From NCBI GenBank assembly GCA_910574455.1, contig CAJSYZ010000001.1:5005424-5069423 (forward strand): 64,000 nt of DNA, written 5' to 3'. The notes beneath the pieces are model-generated. The model did no database searches. It was not told the origin of the DNA and saw nothing but the letters and a program-made list of their open reading frames with translations. Shown here piece after piece: positions 12,389 to 24,076 of this stretch; the stretch's first letter is position 1; the number at the start of each line of letters is the position of its first letter. A program made the translations under genes and the position numbers. Source of the DNA: Trichaptum fuscoviolaceum. Taxonomy: Eukaryota > Basidiomycota > Agaricomycetes > Hymenochaetales > Trichaptaceae.

Positions 12389-15300
12389 TCACTGTCTATT
12401 TTCGTACAAAGATTCGTGCATGTGCATGTCAGCAAATCGGTTAACATAGAATCTATCATAAAAGTCCAGGGACTTCTCAGGTGTCAATGACTTCGGCGGA
12501 CATTCATCACCCTTTGGAACCCCAAGGAGGTGAGCCAAACGAAAGATGTCCCCTATACCTATCACCAATAGCTTCGGAGCCTTGCAGTCACGGTGATAGT
12601 GACGTCTGCCACTGGCATTCACACCAGAACAGCATTCAACACAGGCGGTAGAGGTCTCTAACTCATATTCCGGCTCGACAATCCACATACTTGTTTTTGG
12701 GTCAGGCGAGTCTCCAACACGCTTGAACAATTGGACGAGAGCGCAGTCCTGATGCTCCCCTTTAGCGGTGAAGGAAAAAAAAGCATAACCCGGGCAACTC
12801 TCATTCCTGAAAACCCCTTTTTGCGGGGGCTAACTCGAACAAGGACTGCGTCATGTCTTGCTTTTCCGCGCCAAGAGGGATTGGACCTGATCACCTCCCT
12901 CATTGCTTGTTCTATTGGGATCGATTCGCCACGGTAGGCAAAGAAAGCGGTGGCTGAATGGAAAATTGAGAAGTCATTGTTCATGTCCAATTCAGCTGTT
13001 GGTTCGGCTCTGCCAGAGGAGCCCCTTAAGTTGGAATTGCGCTTCTCGTACTTGTTGAATAAGTATTCTTTAATGAGCTGTCGGAGCTGTCGAAGCTCTG
13101 GATGGCCTTTTATCGCCGCAAGCGCGTTGAGCTGTTTCGGGTACACCTTACTGGACTCTGCAAGTATAACAACAGAGAAGTCAGATGTGCAGCACCAAAA
13201 GCACGGGTTACTAAGTAATACTAACGTTGTTTCGAAGCCATTAACATCAAGCTCAAAGGGTCATTTCTGCCGCCCAAGCGAAGCTGGCATTCTACGCTAT
13301 GAACCGCACCACACTGGGGCTCATCCACTGAACTTCCGGAATCCTCCAGGTCAGCAATTTCGATTTGCTCTTGGTTGCCCACAATGTCATCGAAGAAGTC
13401 CTCTGTATCATCGGCTGCCCCTGTTGTTTGTACGCCATGATGTTGCATCTGCTCCCTCTGGGTTGGGGCCTTCTCGGCGTCATCCGTCTTTGACTCTGAC
13501 ATATTTTTCCGCAAAACGTCTCGCAAGGCATTCCACATAGCCTCAGCCAGCGTATCGTCCAGCAGTCCACGCCTTTTGAAGTCTGCCCTCGACGCAATAA
13601 GTTTGCTGAGTCGTTGGTTTGCTGTGATCATCTGTCCCAAAGGATCATTTCTGTTCGAGCGCCGCCATGTCTCCTTGACCGCGTGAATGTGTTTATTTTC
13701 TGTTATAGACGAACACAATCCGCTAGGAGCAGCAAAGAGAGGGATCATTGTTGGATAATGGACCATGGCATGTTGTCGTGGCAGTGAAAAATTATCCCGG
13801 ATGCCCTTTGCTATGAATATTTGCCGATATTGATGATAGTGATCCAGAGAGGCTTTAATTTGATCAAGATTTGAGGCTGTAATCGTGTACCGACGCACAA
13901 GGTAACAGAAGTCCAGAAATGCACTCAATGCATGAATTATATCATCGTGCACAATGCCCACAATAGCCGGAAGATACACCTAAGTGGATTGCATCAGATA
14001 TCAGCAAACCACCGCCTCGAGCGAGATGCAAAGACCACATACTTTCATAAGCGCCTTTGAATCATTACCTGTCCATTGCTTGAAGCCTCGACCTTCAGGA
14101 AATCTGCGAAGACCAGGAAAAGGAGCAGCAACTCTGATTCTACGTGAAAGTTAGCAATGGTATTCACATTAAACGACTTGTAAGGTAATAGTGCCTTTTA
14201 TCCACAATATCCAGCTCTGTCGTGGTCATGCACTGGCAAATCCACTCAACAAGATGGTCCTTGAACACGCCTTTGATGATTTGGTGCAGCAGGTCCGGAG
14301 ATATGAGATCGCATATATCTGCGCGCGGAAAGTCATTGGTGAAAGGCTACAGAACAACATACAAGTTGCAGAATACGCATCCAGTGAAGAAGTTGAAGTA
14401 CGTACCACAATATCCTGGTGGAACCCGTACTCTTTCCGGATTGTTGCTCTATTAATGTTGTTGCCATCTACTTGATCTATCAATTGTTCGTGCAGCTCTT
14501 TTGTTCGAGGATTTGAAACAAATTCCAAATTATCTAGGTCCTTGTGAGGTGCTGTGCATCTATGCCGCCACAGTAAGTCATTGCCTCAGACTCGGATATG
14601 ATTTTGGGAAAGGACGGTACTTACTTGCAGCACCATCCAGTGCATATTGCGCATAGACTCACCTGTTCCGGATAATCGGCTATATACGAGCCGAGTCCGA
14701 GAACCGACCTACGCAAGTGACCATCAGGACACCGGAGAATGGTTAACTCAGTGTTTATGGACATGGCGGTCTTCAGTGAACTCAAGATTTTTGATATAGA
14801 CGAATGAAAAATTTGATGTCGAAAGCGGCGGAATTCATCTGACTTTTCGTATTGCCGCTCAGCTGCAAAATGTGTCAGAGCTAATCAAATATTACGGTAT
14901 GATACACACTCTTTGGTATTGCTAGAAATGCTACAAGCTGGACTGTATTCAATTTCTGTGACCGCCGGGCCTTGTTAGATACATTCCCGATGGAGAGATA
15001 CAACGGATAGTATTCGTTATTTCCAGTTCCGACAGAGACTGTTGTCTTATCGCTCCCTAAGATCACCGGAACAAACATAGATCCATGGACTGCTTTATCT
15101 TCGGCGTAGATCTTGTTCTAGGTCAAGGATAATCAGCATGTTTCCTGCGAGTTTATGATTCATGACCTACAGCCTGTTCCCAAGCAAAATTTCCGGACAT
15201 GTAATTTCTGAATACTCGTTCTTTGTCATCAGAGTCCTCCTTCGGCTGATACTCGCGAAACGGGACATAGTCGAATTCGCCTTCCAACGCCGGATTGTCC

Positions 15301-16354
15301 ACCAAATTCCGGATCACTTCCAGAGGATCCCGATACCATACATCATATTCTTTCCTCTTCCATGACTCGGTGTTCTCGTTTGTCGCCTTTTGGCCATTGT
15401 CGTCCGTGTAGAAGTTACTAAAGGATTCAAGACACATCACCGACTTCCGTAGCGTCAATGACGGTGTACAAATTTTGTGCGTCTCCATCAAGTAGCGAAC
15501 TAGTTATACCTAGATCCGAGTCATTGTCAGGCTCTGTCGTATCCAATTCGGAACATCCGCCAGATTTTACATTCTCCGCCACCTGAATCAGCTGATAAGC
15601 CTTCATGATTCCGAGAATTTTTGTTATGTTCCCAGCAGACATTTGCTCTTCCCGATACAGAAAATCTGCGAGCTCGAAATCTGCTCTGCACGAATAGGGA
15701 AACCAGACATTAGACACAGGTTCGTTTCGCGGAACGGGTGGTTCTTCATTTTCTAAGGAAATTCCTGCCGCATCGCATGGCGTGGCTGCACGGTGTCAGG
15801 TGTCAGAGTACTGCAGTAAACCGGGGACAATAAACATGACACGCACCATTCAAGTATCTGTGATACACCTTCAAGTTATCCTCGCTCTCCTTATAATCTC
15901 CAATGTCGGAGTCCAAATCTTCAGAGGATGCGCTACGGCCATCACTTCCGGTGACAGAATGATGGGACAGAGAATCAGCTCCGTCTAAATCTTGAAGCAG
16001 CTCGTCTCGGCCTATGCTAAGCATCGAGATATCCTGCGTAAGTATAGAGATGTCGTAATCGTAACTTGAAGAGCCGCAGCCCATTTTATCTTCAAGTTGA
16101 CCCTCGACCCGGAGTTCGGGGGAGTTCGAGATACTTTTAGGTTCTGGAACTTGTGCGGGTCGAATGGGTGATGAATCATAACCATAAGCAGCAGGTCCTG
16201 ATGCAAATGATGATGGATGAGCTGAGTATTCATGTCTTGTTCTTGCGGATTGATTCTTAAACCTTCTGTCGCAGTCGGAGAAGGTACATCGAATGGATGG
16301 GGGGAAGAAATCAGTAAAATGAACGGGTTTGGGCTTTCGCCGTGTTACCGGCAT
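12389..16354 (-). CDS. Plavaka-family DDE transposase, element A copy (one frameshift)
   Basis: Multi-exon gene starting MPVTRRKPKPVHF at 16354. Order of features: a C2H2 finger (C-x4-C-x12-H-x4-H, CTFSDC then HEYSAH); the WFPYSCRADFELADFLYREE block; the VWYRDPLEVIRNLVDNPALE block; the core PVILGSDKTTVSVGTGN followed by YYPLYLSIGNVSNKARR; a CPDG/ADYPEQ block; the DLLHQI block; and a last block with YLPAIVGIVHDDII, SLPRQHAMVHY and SITENKHI. These are signature segments of fungal Plavaka transposases, which excise and insert their element at terminal inverted repeats in the nucleus. Near 12775 a run of eight T on the coding strand is one base short compared with the element B copy, which shifts the last 130 or so codons, so this copy is probably inactive unless that is a sequencing error. 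It is divergent from gene D across a 590 bp gap. Confidence 0.9.
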
Positions 16355-16945
16355 CGACTTGGATGCAACCTATAGTAGTACCTATTAGCAACTTGAAGTC
16401 GACTTTTGACTTACTTCGACTTTTGACTTACTAAGTTAGAACATGAATCCCCAGCCTCAGGCTGAAGCTGTCAACTTGAACTTGAAGTAGCACTGGCAGC
16501 GAATCGAGTTCGCCAAGGTGGACTCGCGTAGTAGGAGCTAGTAGTAGTCTACCTGGCAGATTTGCTAGTAGTACGGTAGAAGGCTGCGGCTGAGTGCCTT
16601 GACTCACTGACTGCCAGTTCCAGTGTCAGGCTTGCCGTCTCGGTCGCCGGAATCCGAGTCGGAGTGCAACTTCAAGTTGAAGCCTGCCAGTGCCAGTCTG
16701 AGTGAGCCTGAGTGCCAGTGCCAGCGCCAGTGCCAGGTACCGCTGTGACTCAGGCTCGCTCACTGGCACTCCGAGTCACTGTCAGCCTGAGTGCCAGTGG
16801 CAGGCTGGCAGTGGGCGTAAATTTTCCTTGAATAGGCGCCCTCATCTTCAACTTGAACTTTAACTTGCACCTTTGACTCTGAGTCGACTCACCATCGATA
16901 TTCATAGCACCTGCCAGTGTGCCCCTATTACTACTGCACAGGAAT
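16355..16945. promoter_or_regulatory. Divergent promoter region of transposase and gene D, element A
   Basis: 590 bp between the divergent starts at 16354 (-) and 16946 (+). It has no gene and is unusually rich in words: AACTTGAA at 16390-16490, ACTAGTAGTA at 16530-16575, and overlapping CACTGGCA, CCAGTGCCAG, GAGTCGGAGT and CAGCCTGAG words from 16610 to 16810. The corresponding region in element B is only 270 bp (45830-46101) but has the same word types. Words placed between divergent promoters could be binding sites for an element protein; this is inference. Confidence 0.5.
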
Positions 16946-19900
16946 GTTAACTCAAAGACAGACGCGGGCTAAGAATAGCGATCAGCATCCGGGAGCGGTA
17001 GTCAATAAGCTGCGAACACGTCGAACGAAAGAGGAGATATTGAGGGAGAAGGAAGGGAAGGAGAGAAGGAGAGAAGAACAGGCATCAAAGCGTGATGAGG
17101 CATTGAGGGAGAAGGAGGAGAAGGAAAAACAGAAGGAAGAACGGGCAGCTCTGCGCGAAGCTGCGGCACAGCAAGCCGCGTATGCGAGAGAGAAGAGAAA
17201 ACTCATCGCGGAACAGAAACGGGCAGCGAAAGAACAAGAGGCATCTGAGAAGGTACGCAAGAAAAGAACTGCAGCAGAGCAACAGGAAACAGCCATACTG
17301 GAGACGATGGAGCTTGAGAACAATTTGTCAAAGGCTCTTGACATTCGCACCCATATGGGCTCAACTGCACCTAAGCTGGCTGGCACTGGCAAACGAGGGC
17401 GAAACAAGTCGAAAGGCGTCCCTGAAACTAGTGAGTCCTTATCTTCAAGTCAGTGACAGTCGAGTTATGAGATATGGGCATAACAGGTTCAACGAACGAT
17501 GAAAAAGACAGCTCTTGTGCAGCTGAAGACGGCGAACATTTAAAGATTCGTAAGTTGTTTGCCTTTATGACTTTAGACTCCAAGGGTGACCACTTTAACT
17601 CACATTATGATGCAGCTAACTCCGATGCGCCCAACAGAGCGCGCGCAAAGAAAGTTAGGAAAAAGGATACCAGAGGTGCACTTCCTTTCCGTACTCGCGT
17701 GCAGGGTGCAAAGGGTTCAAATAGTGCCATAAGTGGCACCGGATATCATAGTACGCTTGCAGGACAAAACAGCAGTCTTTCTGGTGAGGATACAGACATG
17801 ATAGAGTCGCCCAATACGTCGAAGCAGAACGATAGGACAAAGCGACCTGTTAGGGCACTTCGCAACATAGATGGATCCACATTCTTCGGCGGAGAGGGCA
17901 GAAACCCTGAGGTCGCAGGGACAGAGGAGATCGACTTGTGAGTTTTAAGTCGTACTACTACTCAACCGTTGGCATCATAGTACGAAAGATCAATTTCAAA
18001 CAAATTCAAGTTGATAGTAAGTGTGAAGCTTGATTTAGACTCAGCTACTTGAAGCTTATCCGACATCGTACTACAGATTAGTATTACTACTACTAACTTG
18101 AGCCTGAGTGCGCCTGGCGACACCGTGCCAGTGACCGGCTTGACCGGCGCGCGGCGGTGCCACACTCAGGTTGGCACTTAACTGTGACCCCGAGATGCCA
18201 CCCGGGTTGGCAAGTTGCAGCTTCTTCACTTATAATGCTCACATTCTTATCTTTATTACAAGTTGTGAGCCTGGCTGACACAAGGAAAAACTAGGCTCCC
18301 CGTCTCGGCGCAAGACGATGCGAACTTTAGTCCTTGGGAGGATGAAGGAGTGACAGTAACCCTCACGAGTTTCCAAGGTGTAAAGAATAGCTCAGCTAGC
18401 GAACGACAGACGGCACATCTCGTTGACTCCGACACTGATATTGTGAGTTGGATGGAGCATTAATTAGACTGGCAGAGGAAATCTTAATATTTTGATTGTG
18501 CGTTTAATTAGGACGTGAGTAGACTGACAATACCGACCCAAGCCAATGTAAGTGCCGCTTATACTTCAAAGAAATCGTTTGATTCACAATAACTATACGT
18601 CGGTGGAGTCTCATGCACAACGATGGCTATCTAACATCATTTCTGTATCGTAACAGGATGGAGCTAGCAGCAAATTGAAGAAAAGGAAGCTATCCCGCGA
18701 CACTCTCTCCGAGTTGCAGGCTCATATAACACTGGTAAGCGGCTTCATAATCTCCTGTTTCGTTCAAGCTACTTATTTTTCTTTCTTTATGCACTGGAGA
18801 AGAAGAATATCAAGGGACAATCGGGCATTCAGGTGAGTTCTACACAACAAAGCATGGACTTGGTGCCATACTTTGTTGTGGCCTCCGGCGTCGAATATAC
18901 TTCCTTCATTACTTACCAAATTGTACTCTGAATAGGGCGCGAGCATGACGAACATCGTCAACTCCCAACTCGATGTATTGGTAAGTTTATTCTGCTTTTA
19001 ATCCTCACCCGTATACTCATCTATTTTCCCGTCAGGACGGTATTTCTGTTGAGGGTCATAGGGGGCAGTCTCCAGCGTCGCATCTACAGATACAGGTATG
19101 TGTAGGCATCGACACTCATTAGGATTACTTTTGGTGCCCCTTTCTTTGGCAAGTATCTGGATGTCCACTAAACCTTGTTTATGTGTAGGACAGCATGATT
19201 GTGAATAATAAGAAGGGAAGTCGCCGCCTGACTCAAACTCACATATCGATGTGGTAATTCGTACTCTTCCACCCAATTTCAAAAGCACTTCCTTACTATC
19301 TAAAACAGGCTAGCATGAACGTGTATATGAAGAAGCCTCCATCCCAGGCTGCCTCAACAGTTAGTGTCAATCACATCTAATTTCCATTTCATATTGTTTT
19401 CTGATCAAGCGACAAGGACTTAAATACTGCTAAGGAGAGTGAACCGCAAGACAGTCATTCTCAGGCTGATATACTGGTATTTAATTCTCTTCGAGCTTCC
19501 CTTGGTAAGAACTCCTCTAATTGCTACAGATGAAATCTACTACCTCTGTTCGCAATCTGAAGAGGTCACTGGCGGTTCATGCACATCATATTGCAAGTGT
19601 GAGCTAATTGCTGCAATTGATTCGGTACTTATTCTCGGTTCTTCTGACAGGCAAGTGGTCGTGAGGCGTCGCCAACACCACAAGCACAATCACCTGCGAT
19701 GACGACAGTATCCTTCAGTCCCAAACCCGAAGTGCTCGCAACCAAGGCTCATCTTGGTCATCGCAAAGTCTCTCGGACTACTAGCTCTGTGCGTTGATCC
19801 ATTCATGTTTGTGACATGCATCCACTAACTTGCTTACATGCAGACATCTGTAGGACTTGAGGATAAGGATAGAAATAGTAAAGGAAGGGAGGGATCCCGC

Positions 19901-21296
19901 GCTCTCGGCAAAAAAAGGGCAATGAATCAGTGTCTTCCTCCCGGAACTCAGGCTGGCTGGACTCATATTCTTCTGCCTTCGCTGTATCGCGCAGTCGGAA
20001 AGTCCACAACTCCATGGCAAAACCCAGACAATAAGTCCATCGGAACACTGTGGGGGAAAGTATTTGATTCTGTCGAACTTAGTTACGACACACAATTGGC
20101 CGACATCTGTTCTTTAGTTGAGTCATCCCTATTTGTCTTACATCGGCCATACTGAATCAGGTATGATCTATTCTGTAGGCAGCCCAGAGATGCTCTGATA
20201 GTTGGCGGAAGAAATTGTTTGAGAAAGCCGAGCAGTCAATTTCGAGTTTCGTCGGCAACGAGCGTTCTAAGTCAGTGGAGACCGAAGAAATTGTGAAGAT
20301 GTTGCAGACGATGGTCGACAAGAAGAAAGCTGAACCATTCCTCTGGGAACGCTGGCATAGTATGGAAAGGGTGTGTGAGATTTCACTCAATGTCACCCTT
20401 CGAGTCCGTGCATTGACTATGAATGTACACAGAAGCAAGGATTGTTCTGCTCTGACCTCGTAGTCTCAGTGTTGTCCGTGCACATTGTCTTGGCCCTGGG
20501 TCGGCATAAAGTATTGGACAAGAACACAATAGGAAAGCCTATAGGTGCCCTCGCCCTTGCGGCAACAGCGGTATCTATCTACTTCAGTACTTGCAGTGGC
20601 TTTATTCACTGAATCTCTCATGGACAGGTCAAAGTTGCAATCGATAAGCAGGTAGCCCGGTTGCAAAATATCAAAGAAGAGCTTGGTGGTGCTGAGTGGT
20701 ACTTCACTAGTGCTCTGTGGCAGCCTCATACGGACGACTATGTCAACTTATTGTCAAATTCCTCGTTTTTCACTGAATCAAACTGGGAGAAGGTTCGGTC
20801 CCGCATAGAAGCTTACAACTCCGTTGAAGATGTCAATGCGGGAAGGAACGCCGAACTTGTTGGATCGGGTGTCACTGGCAGGGATTTCTCCCTATATATC
20901 GACGTTGGAGACGCGGATGCGAGCGGCGAGTATACACATGGTGAGGGCGCTAATAGAAGTGGTAAGTGCAAGGAGAGAAACGAAGACAAGGATAATGACG
21001 GCGAAGAAGTTGAGGATTTCGAGGAGAGGGAGGACGACATGGAGGACGAGGGTGTGTCTGGCGAGGGAGACGAGGACAAGGATCAGGATGAGGACAATGA
21101 CGATGAAGAGGACAAGGATCAGGATCGGGATAAGAACAAGGATGCGGACGAGGTTCTTAGCGTGGGTGATGGATTCAGTGGAGGCTCTGAGGGCGAGGCG
21201 AATGACGCAGACAGAAAGGGCGGGGAAGGCGAAGGCGATCGCGAGGACGACGAGGGTTCATTATGGGATTCGGCTACGGACGGCGCAGACTTTTAA
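16946..21296 (+). CDS. Gene D of element A: charged coiled-coil protein with a chain of mini-exons, unknown function
   Basis: It starts MLTQRQTRAKNSDQHPGA, followed by about 120 residues of Lys/Glu/Arg-rich coiled coil. Next come an exon with LPFRTRVQGAKGS and an exon with NFSPWEDEGVTVTLTS. A chain of short exons (33-78 nt, mostly phase 0, about 18510-19320) follows, each with a basic patch. A larger domain follows at 19850-20800 (LPPGTQAGWTHILLPSLYRA, GKVFDSVELSY, PIGALALAATAV, LGGAEWYFTSALW). The C-terminus (20930-21296) is very acidic and ends SLWDSATDGADF. The ALALAATAV block recalls the fungal DUF6532 family, but this is weak. The element B copy (41449-45829) is closely similar exon by exon. 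The mini-exon at 19189-19253 is 65 nt against 66 nt in element B, a one-base deletion that would shift the frame. In CACTA-type elements a second gene often encodes a terminus-binding protein, which is a possible role. Confidence 0.75.
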
Positions 21297-21497
21297 GAGC
21301 AGGTCGATCACTGGTGAGCTTTGGCTTTAACCATCCCGCCACTGTATTCAAACACTTACTATCATCAACTTGCAGTGGCCTTCGTTCTCTGAGTATGCCG
21401 AGGAACAGGCAGAAGTGGCGAAATACGATCTGGATCAGGATGCCGTGGTGTAGTTACTGAGGGACACTGAGGCACTGATTTCTACTTATCTGTCTTA

Positions 21498-21710
21498 AAT
21501 TACTTGTGGAATGAACCAATACTGGAACCTCTTAGTACGCACTTACACGCTTGGGTACTGCAAACCTACAGACGAAAAAGTCTACTTATATGATTAAATG
21601 CTGAATTACTTATGGAATGAACTACTTGAACGTCTTACACACTTTTACTCTTGAGCACTGCAATTAAACTGCCAGAATAAATTCTTCTGATATGCTTGAA
21701 TGCTGGAGAC
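21498..21710. repeat. Subterminal direct repeat, about 105 bp, two copies
   Basis: Two adjacent, diverged copies begin at about 21498 (ATTACTTGTGGAATGAAC) and 21603 (ATTACTTATGGAATGAAC). Both continue through a CTTACAC/ACTTTT-like segment, a GAGCACTGCAA or GGTACTGCAA segment and a final AAATGCTG or GAATGCTG. They lie between the stop of gene D and the right terminus of element A. Parts recur in inverted orientation near 41060-41200 in element B. Confidence 0.65.
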
Positions 21711-21853
21711 TGAGGCACTGAGAGCACTGATTTCAGTTGACGGCACTGAATTCAGTAAGCCCCTTCCTGAATAATGAAACCACATGCCTGAAATCAGTAA
21801 ATCAGTAGAATTTTACTTCCCAGGGCTTCAGAGGACTTAAGGCCGGTTAAGTA

Positions 21854-21883
21854 GCCGTAAGCAAAAAAGAAGATTCCCTGATG
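21854..21883 (-). repeat. Right terminal repeat of element A
   Basis: On the reverse strand it begins CATCAGGGAATCTTC and ends TTGCTTACGGC. It matches both ends of element B: 40840-40870 (+ strand CATCAGGAAAACTAC) and 57866-57894 (reverse strand CATCAGGGAAACTTCC ... TTGCTTACGGC). The exact outermost base and the target-site duplication could not be fixed by eye. Confidence 0.75.
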
Positions 21884-24076
21884 AAGTAAGTACCACAACT
21901 TAACCTTCAACCACGGTCCACGGGCAATCCAAAAGCTGTTTGTCTAAGTTATTGTTCTCTGAAAAATCTAGGGTGGTTGGGAATACGGACTATCACTGCG
22001 AATGCTGTCGAAGAGGACAAATGGCCAAGCACCATTCTTTACTTCGGCTGTTCACTAAAGAAGACTGCACAAGAAGGAATCAATGGAACTTAGGACGGAG
22101 ACGAGGTGCTCAAGTTGACGTAGAATACGAAGGAGAGGCTGACTAGGGCCAGATACTCGATGGCTGATTGTGTACTAAGTGAGTTTTGGGTCAATGTTAT
22201 CACAAATGGTACATCTAATTGATCGCGCACTGGCAGCCTGGCCATTGCTGTCAATATCACAAGCAAACTCTCAGTCTGTCTACAGTCCTTGAACCATATA
22301 GAGGTACGCTTTCAACAGAAATTGTGAACTCACATTCTCTTATTCGCGTCCACAACAGGAACAACGTACGACATGTCTTCTTGGTCGTGAAATTAATACA
22401 GTGATTGAGAGATGGGCGAGCGAAGGTGTCAAGGAAGGGGACAGATTGGAAGATGCTCTTCAGCAATCTCAAAGACAACGATTGCGAAACCCCCTTGGTA
22501 CGTCTGTGTTCCACATTCAGATGCCTGGTCTACACAGTCTCATTCTTGTACCATGTCTATAGCTTCGCCACACATGAAATGAAATTTCCATTTTGAACAT
22601 GCTCATGCAGGTCATCGGTCTACCTCTTCTCTTCCCTTTGACCGGCGACAACGATTCAAAACTACTCAACTGTATACCTAACAGCTCTTAACTGCAAGTG
22701 ACGAATACCAGAAAGAAACTTGCAAGAAGGGCGGACGTCGAAGGACGAGTTGAGGAAAGCAGGAGGGAAAGAGCGTAGAAATTTGAAGGCGGAGATTCGA
22801 AGTGTCATCGATGTCGTGACAAGGTTCGCATTGCACCAGCGTTCGTGCTTCGGATGTAATTTTCTTGGAGGAACATAACGTTGCCCTCGAAATCGAACAT
22901 GGTTCTGGATCTGATGCTTACGCTCTTGCCCTCTCGAGCTCGACATGGACGTTTCTACGCGCCAGGATTTCACCGCGCTGCTGGCACGCCGTTTTCGCAA
23001 TACTTGTCTTTCTCCCTGAAGCACTCGAATTCCTTACTCCTCCAAGACCAGTATTATTTCAGATATATCGTAATAATGTAATTGTGTTGCAAGAATGTGT
23101 TTGAGAAGATTTTTAGCTACTTGTATACAGAATATCAGAATCAAAATACGAAGAAAAGTCTTTGCTGATGAACTTCAGTCGCTAAGAAACATCGATAAGT
23201 CCACCGGACTAGTCAATGGGCTATCATCTGGACCGTCGTCTGACCCACATATATGATTGAAAAATGTCATCCGGAACTGGAAAGCGCTCATTTGGTACAT
23301 ATCGCTGATAGACTCATTCGAGGGTATATTTACAATGCCTTTCTGCACAAGATGGCGAAGGAATGACCTATATATGTCTCCCAGATCCGTGCAAGCGAAG
23401 GTAAGCTCATTAACTCAGGTTCCTTCAAAATGGGACACTTACATGCAGAAGCGTCGAACTGGAATTCGGTGCCTGCTCCTCCAATACACTGACCTCCGTT
23501 TGTTCCTTCTTCTCCTTGACCTTCATTATTGTTCTGAAGTAGCTGCTCGTTCATGTGCCGTTCGATAATCTCTTCTAGACGCATGGCAAGAAACAATTTG
23601 AACTCCTTGTCGAAAACTAACGATTTGGATGTATCAGCTCAGCTCGGCTCTCGCGATTCAACAATGAAGCTTACCTTCATCGGGCGTCTGCTCCTTTGTA
23701 CCTAGAAGTACTTGTGCACTCGGCAACATGGGCTTCTATTGGCCCCGATGCGGGAGAGGCACCTTGGGAGGAACAGCGCAACCAGTACAAACAATAGTGA
23801 TATATCTTGACGCGTTCGAAGGCGGTCTTGGACAGGCAGCGTTTGATCTTGTTGTAGTGTAAGGAAATTCCTCATTTCTGCGAGGATGGCAGATGCAGAG
23901 CTCATGTGGTATCGTAAAGCGTAGTGATAGTCTTCCGTAGTGAAGGAATCCGTATCGTTGAAGACGTTGGTCTTCGGGAATCGCTGCTCTCGGGTGCCCT
24001 CTTCAAACGCTCCGCCGTCCTTTTGACGTTCTGCTGGACATCGCTATCTGATTCCAACACAGTTAAATTTAGCAAT
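21884..24076. other. Spacer beside element A with one exon-like fragment
   Basis: No complete gene is supported. A + strand exon-like stretch at about 22360-22498 lies between a good acceptor (CCACAACAG) and donor (GTACGTC). It reads openly through EINTVIERWASEG and LEDALQQSQRQR, with a possible preceding exon at 22229-22303 and a following one from about 22610. No family is recognised and no convincing start or stop was found. The rest, including the open frames on the - strand at 23330-23900, shows no recognisable domain. The palindrome-like words of the elements are rare here. Confidence 0.25.

Larger units (their letters stand above)
1..21883. mobile_element. Large Plavaka-type DNA transposon, element A (left end outside window)
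   Basis: The right terminus is at about 21883, where the + strand ends in a terminal repeat whose reverse complement begins CATCAGGGAA. No matching left terminus is visible, so the element runs off the window and is longer than 21.8 kb. It contains, in order, a serine protease gene (-), gene B (-), gene C (+), the Plavaka transposase (-) and gene D (+). The last four occur in the same order and relative orientation, inverted as a block, in element B at 40840-57894. Intergenic DNA is packed with short palindrome-like words. Frameshifts in the protease, gene C, transposase and gene D suggest decay. That everything from position 1 belongs to one element is inferred from the shared word content and the absence of an internal terminus; a nested insertion is possible. 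Confidence 0.75.

Noticed and set aside
16982..17407. Ser/Phe-rich open frames antisense to the gene D coiled coil (also at 45408-45826)
   Set aside because: They mirror the Lys/Glu-rich coding sequence; the coding strand has a conserved start and splice sites in both elements.
1..21883. Interpretation as a Starship (giant tyrosine-recombinase transposon)
   Set aside because: No DUF3435-type tyrosine recombinase is seen; the transposase has Plavaka motifs, and terminal inverted repeats are present.
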